Origin: Gamsiella multidivaricata
Taxonomy: Eukaryota > Mortierellomycota > Mortierellomycetes > Mortierellales > Mortierellaceae
Assembly: GCF_025024155.1 (NCBI RefSeq)
Contig: NW_026251721.1
Location: 434,001-498,000 of the forward strand
Direction: 5' to 3'
DNA: 64,000 nt
The notes beneath the pieces are model-generated. The model was not told the DNA's origin and did no database searches. It saw nothing but the letters and a program-made list of their open reading frames with translations. Below, piece by piece: positions 1 through 9,052 of this stretch. Positions within the stretch are counted from its first letter, which is position 1; the number at the start of each line of letters is the position of its first letter. The position numbers and the translations under genes are program-made.

Positions 1-111
1 AACATTCGCTTTCTTCTTTTTCCCTTCCTCTTCTTCTTTCCTTCATCTTCTTCTCGCTTTGCCTTTCCATTCTGTTGACCTTCCAAATAGGTCAACCCCC
101 AGACGCAGTGC
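1..111. other. Pyrimidine-rich leader, no gene seen
   Basis: The first ~110 bases are C/T-rich and end at a poly-T tract. I see no reading frame or RNA gene here. This is the left flank of the LINE nest. Confidence 0.5.
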
Positions 112-225
112 TTTTTTTTTTTTTTTTTTTTTTAACGAGAATCCCCAAAGACATGGGATTTATTAACTGTGGTCTGAACGTTCCCTTGACTCGACAGATG
201 GCTTCATTGGCTCTTCAGAGCCCCA

Positions 226-229
<4 letters not shown>
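112..229 (-). mobile_element. 3' end of an outer LINE copy (poly-A tail and 3' UTR)
   Basis: Read on the minus strand this segment ends with the 3' signature shared by the other LINE copies here: TTAATAAATCCC, a short hairpin, then a poly-A tail (T-run at 112-133 on the plus strand). Positions 209-229 are the left copy of a 21-bp target-site duplication whose partner is 2975-2995. The 230-2974 element therefore jumped into this older copy. The rest of the outer copy would lie to the right of 2995, but its 5' limit and its own target duplication could not be found. Confidence 0.6.
209..229. repeat. 21-bp target-site duplication, left copy (partner 2975-2995)
   Basis: Identical 21-bp sequence at both ends of the 230-2974 LINE. 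It abuts the poly-A side of the element directly. Confidence 0.88.
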
Positions 230-261
<32 letters not shown>

Positions 262-510
262 ATAACTAGAACCCACGAGGATATGTGGGATTTATTAGTG
301 AGGGACTCTAGACTAGGGAACCCTATTGCTAGAGGCATAGTAAAGGGTGCTCAATATTCTAATAAACGGCTTTTGCCGCGCCGCTGCTGGTCACTCGCAG
401 CTCCAATCCCCTTCACAATCTCAGTCAGCATGAGTGGTAACTCGACCCCGCCTGGGGTCGGTGACTGAGCCCTGCTCCCTACTTGGCCTGTTGTGCGCGA
501 AGGTCATCCT

Positions 511-2572
511 TTAGCCGCGTTCCTCAATCATCAAAAATTTACAGTTGCCGGTGCGTTCCATCACGTTTAGCTCCACCTGCTGCATGCAGCTTTGCAGCAC
601 TCGCTTGTCCGCTCGTTCCTCGATCTCTTTCACATCCAATGCACGTCGTTGTCTCCTGGAGGATCCAACAAAACCACTACCACTACGTCTGTGCTCTCCA
701 ACACAGTTGCGTCCCCGGGCGCGTTTGCTCATGGTAGTGATCCCATTTTCTCTTTCCCAGTCGACGGTGACTTTGCATCTTTTGTTCCAGATTTCTGTCC
801 GTCCGCATTCCTCGATGGCCTTGACGAATCGACCGACCATGTACCTCGCGGTCGAGGTGGTCGTCTTGAATAGGCTCTCCCAGTCCTTGGCGAGAGCCGT
901 TGGTGTCAGTCCGTGGTACAAATCTTGAACCGTCCAGGCCCCTTGATCGTTGTCCCTTGTCTCGTCCTCCACACGGCCGAGTGTGATGCTTGCTTGCCGG
1001 ATCGCAGAAGCTCCCTTGACCTTGTTCTTGAGTGCTGTCCAAATGGCCTTGTCTGTCACCTGTGTGAAGCTTGGTCCCTGTCCTCTCGCGGCTTGTCCTC
1101 GCTCCTTGGCTTGCTTTTGCTTCGTCTCCCACAGCTTGCGCTCTTTATTCCATGCTCTACGTCCATCTGTGTTGACCTTCTCGATTGCTTCCTGCCAACC
1201 GTCCTGCTGCTGCTGCATCGTCATTTCGCAGCGCCATAGATGCTGCGTGTCCTCTTTATCCACCTCACAAAGTCTGCAGGTGTCTGTGCTATACAAATCC
1301 GGCCGCCACTGCTTCATGTACGCCAGCGTCGGCAACATTCCGTGCAGCTTCTTGATCCTGTGCGCACGACGCTGACAATCGTTAGGGCTAGTGAATAATC
1401 CCTTCGGTGTGTTGCCGTTGTGAATGATGTGCAGTGTTGCTTTCCAGTCCACCAGGTTCCAATCCTTGATGTTTTCCTTAGTCCTGTTCTGCTCTGTCCA
1501 TAACGCGTTCATCCTTACCGTTGATTGGCGTTTAAGTACCTGCCTCAGATCACCCTCAACGACCGCGCCTTTGAACATGGCGTGGCACTGGATGTCATTG
1601 TGTTCCTTTTCATTGATGGCCCAAAGGTCACTGAAGTGCGCCTCTTTTGCTGCCTTGTCCGCTGCCTCGTTGCCCTTATGGCCTGCGTGCCCTTTGATCC
1701 ACTCCACCTTGATCTTCCCTCCTTGATGTACATATGCGTTGTGCACTGCCGACCACCAGATCGCGTAAGTCAACCGCAGCCTTTGGCGTTCCGTGCTTCC
1801 TTGCCTCCCACTCACCAAGGCTTTAAATTGCGTTACCACAGCCGAGTTGTCAATGTAGATGGTTGTTGGCGTGTTCCTTGGACTGGCCAGGATTGCTGCA
1901 AAAAGCCCTGCAAGCTCCGCTTTAGTCGATGAAGCAAATCCTGCGATCCTGCCCGTTACCACTGTGTGCATGGCGTCTTGATTTTCCTGCGCTACCACGC
2001 CGAATGCTATTCGGACACCCTGCTTTCCTGCTTCTTCCATTGAACCGTCCGAAAACATTACAACTTTGTCCAGTCCTTGCAGTCGGGTACGCTGTTGCTG
2101 GATGTGGCGCAACACTGCTGCTGGAATACTGACCCCGAATGTGTCTCCTATCGGACGTTGCGTATCGTCTGGCAGTGCTCTATAGCGTAACGTTGGCATT
2201 GCATCCATCTGCTCCCGCGCCAGAGTACGGAGCCTTGCTCGAAGTGCCCCATTGTCCAATCCTGGATCTCTGCCGCGCAGTTTGGTCCTGAGTCTCGCAT
2301 TTTTGCTTGCTTCCCTCTTCCTCATGCGCCGCTGTATTCGCCGCCTGTCAGCACTTCGCCTGTCAGCCTCACGTTTAAGCCGCTGCCGGTTTGAGTTGTG
2401 ATCCCGTGTCTGTTGCCTCGTGTTCCTGATACTCTCCTCCAATCTTCTCCTAACCTGTGCCTGCCTCCTTCGTACTGCTTCCGTTTTTCTCCTGTGCACT
2501 TTCGTAGCTGTTTCGTTGTGTTTCCGCCATATCCTGCTGTTCTCGTTGGCCTCCCACTCTTTTTCTTTCCGA
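511..2572 (-). CDS. LINE ORF2 C-terminal part: RNase H plus CCHC-type finger (partial)
   Basis: This open frame encodes the tail of a LINE polyprotein. In order it has a long basic, arginine-rich, probably coiled-coil stretch; an RNase H domain; and a C-terminal region with a CRLC...H-x4-C zinc knuckle (CRLCEVDKEDTQHLWRC). The RNase H core looks catalytic: FSDGS (first Asp), TKAELAG (Glu), IYIDNS (second Asp) and KGHAGHKGNEAADKA with the final His/Asp. RNase H would remove RNA from the cDNA hybrid. There is no internal stop. A naive ORF call extends upstream to 2724, but those extra residues, including a lysine run, come from the poly-A tail and 3' UTR of the LINE fragment inserted at 2574. 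Beyond that insertion the original frame resumes at about 2826-2974 (the shared RKEKEW codons mark the join). Confidence 0.85.
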
Positions 2573-2573
2573 T

Positions 2574-2804
2574 TTTTTTTTTTTTTTTTTTTTTTTTTTA
2601 TTAACATAAATCCCCATGAGCACAAGACGCATGGTCCGCAAAGGCCTTGAAGCCATAGATGCCTTCCATGCACGGCAGAGCCGCATCCCCTACCAACTAT
2701 GTTGGCTTGAGGCGTCAAATTCATAACCCATGTCGCATAGCTAGCCTAACCTAACTCCTGCGTGACCTGTTGCGCGATACACGTCTCCTAATCCAGATCC
2801 AATG
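2574..2804 (-). mobile_element. Short LINE 3'-end insertion nested inside the older LINE
   Basis: A ~231-bp fragment consisting of a poly-A tail (T-run 2574-2599) and ~205 bp of 3' UTR, in the same minus orientation as its host. It is flanked by 21-bp direct repeats starting cccactctttttctttcc at 2553-2573 and 2805-2825, a clean target-site duplication. Near its 3' end lies CCATG...CATGG, a potential stem-loop, followed by GGGATTTATGTTAAT and the tail. Removing the fragment with one repeat copy restores a continuous LINE reading frame, so this insertion is younger than the host copy. Confidence 0.88.
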
Positions 2805-2974
2805 CCCACTCTTTTTCTTTCCGATACTCGTTGCGTTCGAATGCGACTCCCATTGCTTCCTCCGCTTCGGCGCGTCGTGTTGGGTGAATCTCTTGGCTCT
2901 GCTGTAGTCCTGCTTGTACATAATCTTCCTTCCTTCGCTCCCTGTCTGCTGGTTCCTCTGCTGGTCTCTGTCTC

Positions 2975-2995
2975 GGCTCTTCAGAGCCCCAAAAC
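2975..2995. repeat. 21-bp target-site duplication, right copy
   Basis: Partner of 209-229. It marks the truncated 5' end of the minus-strand LINE. Confidence 0.88.
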
Positions 2996-3094
2996 GCCCC
3001 CAAAACACCCCAAAAAGCATCCTAATCTGGGTCCCGTATGTTTGGTAATGTTAAAAAATTGGATATATATACGATCTAAAATATGTTTGAATAT

Positions 3095-3177
3095 CCGAAA
3101 ATAGCTCAGTTGGTAGAGCGGGAGACTGTAGTTTGTCTGTCATCTCTAGGTCCCTGGTTCAAATCCGGGTTTTCGGA
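3095..3177 (+). tRNA. tRNA-Tyr (GTA) with a ~10-nt intron
   Basis: A full cloverleaf can be folded: acceptor CCGAAAA pairs with TTTTCGG and is followed by discriminator A; the D-arm GCTC...GAGC is present; the anticodon stem is GGAGA/TCTCT with loop CTGTAG, giving anticodon GTA; the T-arm CCTGG-TTCAAAT-CCGGG is intact. The anticodon stem closes only if ~10 nt (3132-3141) is removed one base after the anticodon, the standard position of the tRNA-Tyr intron in eukaryotes. The gene sits immediately beside the LINE nest. Confidence 0.93.
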
Positions 3178-3354
3178 TACCTTTTGCTACATTTTTTGTC
3201 TGTCTTTTGGACTTGTACCTGCAGATCACTCAAAAAATCGTCCATCTATGCCTTGAGCTTAGGCGTCGTTATTTTTTTTCTTACTCAAGCAAGTACTTCC
3301 TTTTATTTGCTTTTTTCCTCATCTAGGTATGTATCGTTCTGACAGCAGAAGTCT

Positions 3355-6170
3355 TCAAAGTACTGCACGAGGTACAGGAATCTTGATTAACAGGGCGTCT
3401 CGGACATCGTTGATCTGCTCCGTGGTCATATCCAGCTCGTTCATCAAAAAGTCGTTGATCGTCCCGTACTTTGCGTGGAATTCTTCCAAAAACCTGAACA
3501 TGTACTCCTCACTATGAGTTGCAAGAACAACAAGCGAAAAAGAAAAAAAAAATTCAGAGAGAGTGTAAGAGAGTTTGAAATGAAAGATATAGAAGCATTA
3601 AAAAAAAAAAAAAAAAAAAAAAAAAATTACAAATGACTGGTAGCCTTACTTGGTTGAAAGAACGCTGCGGATCTTTTCATCTGAGGAATCTCCTCCGATA
3701 GCCGCCTTCAAGAACTTGACGTCTTCTTCCTTGACTATACAGCACGAAATAAATGTAAAAGCGTTTCTGTTAATGTACCAAATCTTTTGACAATGTAGAC
3801 GGATTTTATGAAGAGTAAGCGAAGGGATGTACTTACTAGCCATGCATCGGCTGGTCAACTCATATTCCCAGGCAATCTGCTCCTCATCTACTCCGCAAAT
3901 CATCTGTAGCAGCGCGCAGACAATCCCGGTGCGATCTTTGCCAGCAGTGCAATGCACAATAAACGGCGTCCGTTTCTTGACAATATGTTCCAGAATTGGC
4001 GAGAAATACAGCTTGATATTGGGCATCATGGACATGTATGCCTGGGCAAATCCTTCTGTGCCTCCAAGATACATTGTGAATCGAACAGCGATTTGCGCCG
4101 GCGAATAATCGATTTCTGAAAACACTGGTACATGGTGGCGTTTCAACTTCTCAGACTCGCTATAGGATATCAAGGGTGGAGGGGCGAAGTATTGTTTGTT
4201 GTTAGGGCGATGTCCTCCTCTCGTCGTGTTTGTAATGCTAGAACGTCATTTGCTCCGCCGTATTCATTCGCTTTGTTCGTCATATGGGAACTGACTTACA
4301 AGGTTCCTCGACGCTCTGTCTCCGAATTGGAACGAAGATCGAATACGTCTGTGATGTTGAGAGCCTCAAGTACCTTGATGCCTTCGGGTGTGGGTTTAGA
4401 TATGCTAGATGAAGGTAAGTGTCAATGCGCTGTCGGTTGAGAACGGGTCGATCTTGTGCTTCAAAGCACTCTTTACGCGTTTTCAGACCCCATAGCAATA
4501 AACATACTCAGCGCAACGATAGATGATCCCGGGACGAAGATAATGCACAAATCCATCCGCTGGCGAGGGTATCCAAATATCGCCCACGGTTCTGAAGTTG
4601 AGCACTCCTCCTACAGCATGGACCCAGGACTTCCAGTTCGGCAGGACCCGTCGCGACCACTCCTCCTTGCGGCCCTCGGCTGAGAAATAGTGCGCAACAG
4701 TTTGAGAAACGTCCTTGTAATGCTTCTTATAATTGTGATCTGCATTGGTGATGATACGCAGAGCGGTCCTGGCATGAGAGAGATGAGACTGGAGATCGCA
4801 AATGTCCTTCACTGGGACGACCTAGAATAGCACCAATGCATTAAAAAATGTAGGTATGGGTAGGTGCACCAAACGCAGGGCCGAGTCTTTTGGCGATGAA
4901 CAATAAAAAAAAACCCCTACATCGTCGTTGGATCCATGGACCAAGAGAATGTTTGTCATGGGTGGAATATGGGCCACTATTACAGTAAAAGAAATAAGGC
5001 CGTGTGGGTGTCATTCCTGAGAGAACGCGCTTGCTGGCTGTCAATGGTCTCTATAAAGCAGATCAACGTCCCATGATGATGATCTTACCTGCCGCAGTAT
5101 CGAAATTAAGAAAGTCGTCAAAGTGTTGCTGAGTAACGCGAAGAGAGACATTCTTTCCGGCAGCCCTTGCGTGCCAGTCAAAATGGCCCTACAAATGTAA
5201 TTAAACGAGAATGGTATGGGGATCAGAATAGCTTCCTTTGAATAACTTTTGCAAAGGAGAAAAGTACATGGTGCAGATAAATCGCATACCTGCTCTTCCA
5301 GCAGAGCCATGGTTTCTGACCCGTGCTTACGCCTGACGTCCGCCATATGAAAACGGGAACTGAGGGCGACAATGTACGGAATCAATGGGACGTGACCTGA
5401 AGTCGCGGCATAGTTCAAAGACGAAATGGCTCCTAGATAGATCACCCATAGCAAAAAGTGGGTGAGCATTGTGCGAATCAGGACGAAGCTAGGATAATAG
5501 GGTTATATATTCAATTCAACACCCTTCCATACCTCGCGAGTGACCGATCAAGGCATAGATGTAGTAGCCCTGACGCTCAAAGTGGGCAACCACGGCGTCG
5601 ATATCCGCTTGGTCGTCGTCCCAGTTGGAATAGCCCATCTGTCCCTCGCTATCGCCATTGCCTCTATGTTTTGACACGGGAAAGGTGAGCTCGGGCGATC
5701 GTTGGTAACACAGGCCCTCTCCACATGTCCTGATTTTTGCTGTCATCTTTTCGGTTAAGTATTGCGAAAATGTATGAGTTCGCTTCCCCTTACCGGAAAT
5801 CGAACCGAAACGTGTCCATGTATGGAGCGAGCATGTTGGCGAGTGTGGGTTGAAAGAGATAGTTTTTGTGGCCTAGGAAGCGCATACATGCAGAAGGCGT
5901 GTTTTGTACTGGTGAGGAAGTGAATCTAGATGGTTATACTCTACCTCCGCGCAGCCTTACACCCTTACCGAGGACTCCGTGGCAAATAATGCCGAGCCTG
6001 CGGGAGCTATGGTTCGTGGACTGCAGGATTCCCGCGAGGTGGATGGGGGTATCCGGGACCGGGACCTTGATAGAGGTCAACGACCCGACGGTGTCCATGG
6101 TCGAGGTGGGCCTGGTGCTGCTGCCGTTGCCGAAGCCGCTGGTGCTACCGTTGGTCGGCTCTCCTGACAT
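3355..6170 (-). CDS. Fusion protein: alpha/beta hydrolase + tyrosine-phosphatase-like (Y_phosphatase3) domain, 11 exons
   Basis: Exons (descending): 5969-6170, 5794-5872, 5533-5663, 5290-5432, 5089-5188, 4921-4976, 4508-4821, 4300-4404, 3837-4159, 3650-3734, 3355-3511. All introns are GT-AG and the frame closes to 564 codons plus stop. Residues ~45-280 are an alpha/beta hydrolase: an HGVLGHK oxyanion-type loop, FDFRGNGDS, the nucleophile elbow GHSRG (~aa 133-137), the acid in HGSNDD (~236) and the histidine in ADHNY (~266). This resembles serine aminopeptidase/monoacylglycerol-lipase-like hydrolases. From ~aa 307 a second domain starts inside the same exon (exon 7): GVLNFRTVGD, LRPGIIYRCAD, TDVFDLRS, and the P-loop HCTAGKDRTG with Cys ~447 and Arg ~453, typical of the LipA/MptpB-like phosphatase family. 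Both active sites look intact. Substrates are unknown; a paired lipid or phosphoester activity is only a guess. No signal peptide or membrane segment is seen. The start shares a 293-bp divergent upstream region with the F-box gene. Confidence 0.88.
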
Positions 6171-6463
6171 TCTGTTGGCGACGTGTATAGTTGAAAGCTG
6201 TGGAGAGAGGGGCGAGCGGACGAGGATAGCACGATGAGGATGAACCGTTGGAAGGAAGACAACGGGGAATGAGCTGTGAAGTGGGAAATGAGGTTGGGGG
6301 TCGAGAAACTAGCCCACCAACCGCGTATCAAACCGAGCGAGTTACGGGGAGGATATGAAGGGGTCTTTTTTTTTTTTTGCAAGTCACGTTCAAGTCTTTC
6401 GTATTGTTGGTGTCCATGGCGACTACTTGAACTTGCACAAGACCATTCGCCTCAAGATATGCC
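6171..6463. promoter_or_regulatory. Divergent intergenic region (likely bidirectional promoter)
   Basis: These 293 bp separate the start codons of the minus-strand fusion gene and the plus-strand F-box gene, so it should hold both promoters. It contains a short T-run near 6366-6378. No clear TATA box was identified. Confidence 0.45.
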
Positions 6464-6729
6464 ATGCCCGAAGCCTTGCCCGAAGAATGTCTCTGGTTGA
6501 TCGTCTCATATCTGCGCCATGAACGAGCCACATTGCATGCCCTGCTCCTCACCAACTCAACCCTCTTCCGCATTGCCGTCTCGTATCTCTATGCCAGTCC
6601 CTTCCGCCTGCTCCACGAGGAGCCAAGCTGCCACTGGTCAGTCGTCGAGCGCACAAGGAGATACGACAGTTTGGTACATCTACTCATCCACTCTTCGCGA
6701 TTGCATCCGGATACTCGCTACAGCAACAA

Positions 6730-6760
<31 letters not shown>

Positions 6761-8449
6761 GACAACATTGTCTCCAGACTGCCTCGTTATGGACCCGAAG
6801 TCCCAGCGTTGCCCACACCTTCGACTGTCGACTATCTGTCGTACTATACCGACATGTTCCACGACCCCATGCTGCACGAAACTTTCATGACTCTCTTCCC
6901 TTCCATCCCCAATTGCTATATGGCGAACGTGATCTGGTATCGGCCCATGGTCGAGACCCGCAACAAGATTGACCTCGCTATGATGGATAGACTCTCGCCC
7001 CAGTTAACCTCCTTAGTGGTCAATATGCCGATCCTAGTACCTCGGATTAAACTAGCTTGGATGTCCAACCTGCACAGACTCGAGGTTCTTGGAACAGACT
7101 TTTGTCTACTCAATGAGGAGGATCTGGAACTGGAGAGAACCATGCACACCAATCGCGCCGCAAGATCTGCCAATGGATACGCCATGACTCCACTCGATCG
7201 GATGCTGACATTTATCTGGGACCATCAGCGATTATTCGGGACACTGCGCGAGCTGAAGATCGAACAGAGGCCGGTTGCATTTGAGAGGCAACCATCCAGT
7301 CGACTTGTTGAGCTCGTGGAGGCGATGGGCGATCGACTTGAAGTTCTGGATGTCCAATATTGGCCAGATGCAGTACGTTTTCTGGATCGGTTCCCTACAC
7401 ACCGGATTAAATCTCTGCTGCTGCACCAGAACAAGGATCCCGGCCTGAGGCTAGAGCTGAGCGGAAACATGTCGACGCTCCTGACACAGTATTCGAGGCT
7501 TGAGGAGATTAGTTTATATACTGGAGAAAAGGATCTCTTCAAGGCATGGAGACCAGAATACGGAATTGGTGGAACGTATGTGGCATCGTCGCCGTCAATA
7601 ATGGCCACGACCTTTTATCGTCCAACGACCGATTACGTGGATTCTAACGGGATCGGCAACCGACACTGGGAAAGAGCCAGGATGAGAAGGATTAGCCTTG
7701 CAGGCCTGGGACAGAATGTGATCGCGGCTGTCAACGAAGCGGTGGATTTGTTTGCCTCCACCCTAGAGGTTCTTACGGTTCGATCATGGTTCGGAGGGAA
7801 GCTGTCGACAATTCCAATATCGTGGTCGGGGTCCATTCTTAGACGGCTAACCGATCTGGATCTGGAAGGCGAGGTGGCATGGACGTTTGATTTTGCATCA
7901 CTGCTTGGTTGCCCTCGCTTGTGCCGAATCCGATTGGGGTTTACAGGCCCTATGCCGGGTCGATCCTTGAAGAAGCAGCCCGCCATCCAAAATCTGACGC
8001 GCATTACGACTTTACAGGACGTTGAGTTGGTGGGCAATTGGGAGACGCTTGCCAACAGAGGCTGGCCTGCGGTCATTGCGAGGCTTCATCATTTGGAACG
8101 CCTGGATTTGAATGCGTGCGAGGGAATATCGGCGGATCAGGTGTTCAGTCTCGTGCGGGATATCATTGAGCAGAGTGCACAGTGGCGGCTGGGCGAAGAC
8201 GAAGCGACAAGCAGCAGGGCATTAGACGGACAGCAGACGGGCCCGCGACCCCTTATGACGCAGGAATACCTGTATTGCTACTGTCGGCTGCGCTGGATGA
8301 TTGTGAGCAAGCGACTGAAGGACAAGGTCCTGCAGCTGTGGGATGAATGGAGGACATCGCAGGGAATGGCCAAAGCAACGCCATTTGTGCGCGCCTCTGC
8401 AGAGCGGGTTCGATTCAGCTTCGCACCCGCAGGGCGTCCAACGCGGTAG
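6464..8449 (+). CDS. F-box protein with leucine-rich-repeat-like C-terminal region
   Basis: A single uninterrupted 661-residue frame. The N-terminus (PEALPEECLWLIVSYL, then TLHALLLTNSTLFRIAVSYLY) fits an F-box, the ~45-residue helical motif that binds Skp1 and recruits targets to SCF ubiquitin ligases. The rest is rich in regularly spaced leucine/isoleucine pairs (for example LTDLDLEGEVAWTFDFASLL, LHHLERLDLNACEGIS), suggesting a solenoid of degenerate leucine-rich repeats for substrate binding. An asparagine/aspartate/glycine low-complexity stretch encoded by aacaacggc-type repeats sits near residue 90. Intron-less genes are the exception in this window. Substrate unknown. Confidence 0.75.
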
Positions 8450-9052
8450 ACTCGAAGGATAATGTAGGAAATAAATTCTATATATAGACAGTTTTGATTG
8501 TCTGTGTAACGGTGCCGGCGTGCAGGTCATCCCTGACGTCAGGCAGGATCCGGGACCGCACATTCGAAATGCAGAGGGCCCACCTGACCGCAGTTGTTTG
8601 TGCATGCAGGCGAATGCTGTGGAGGGAGAGAAGGAGAAGGCGACAGAAAAAGAACCTCTTTCTCTCTCGCTCCCTCGCTCGCTTTCACGTTCCTTTTGCA
8701 TCCTTTTTCTCCCTTTCGTCCATTCCTTCTCTCCTCTTTTCTTCCATCCCATCTCTTCCCCATTCCATTCCTTCTTCCCACTCGCCCATTCTCTAGCCTT
8801 GTCTTCATTTTCCTTCTTTCTTTTTTTTTTTTTTTTTTTTTTTTTTCTTACTTTTCATTGCTCGCCATACACGCACGCGGATATAAACGAAACCTCAGGC
8901 ACACGCACACCTCCATATCGCCATCGCTCCTTCTTCTTCTATCGTAGTACTGGACACGTTACTTGCGCGTCCTTCTAGTCGAACGCCCCCTCCCAAGTTC
9001 AAGTGCCTCTCAGCACCCGGCATCCGACACCCTTACCCCGACCCTTGTCACC
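8450..9052. other. Intergenic region with C/T-rich tract
   Basis: This holds the 3' end of the F-box gene and the presumed promoter and 5' UTR of the BCAS3-like gene. It is strongly pyrimidine-rich from ~8655 and contains a T-run at about 8819-8846. No additional gene seen. Confidence 0.4.

Larger units (their letters stand above)
230..2974 (-). mobile_element. 5'-truncated LINE (non-LTR retrotransposon), target-site duplications present
   Basis: This minus-strand retrotransposon has a 31-nt poly-A tail (T-run 230-260), a ~250-bp 3' UTR and the C-terminal part of a LINE ORF2 (511-2572). It is bounded by a 21-bp direct repeat beginning ggctcttcagagcccc at 209-229 and 2975-2995, the expected target-site duplication. 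No reverse transcriptase or endonuclease domain is present, so the copy is 5'-truncated, the usual result of abortive target-primed reverse transcription. A further LINE fragment is inserted at 2574-2804. RNase H followed by a CCHC-type finger is compatible with Tad/I-like clades; the clade assignment is inference. Confidence 0.85.

Noticed and set aside
2573..2724. N-terminal extension of the 737-codon minus-strand frame with a lysine run
   Set aside because: These codons come from the 3' UTR and poly-A tail of a younger LINE fragment bounded by target-site duplications, not from the host protein.
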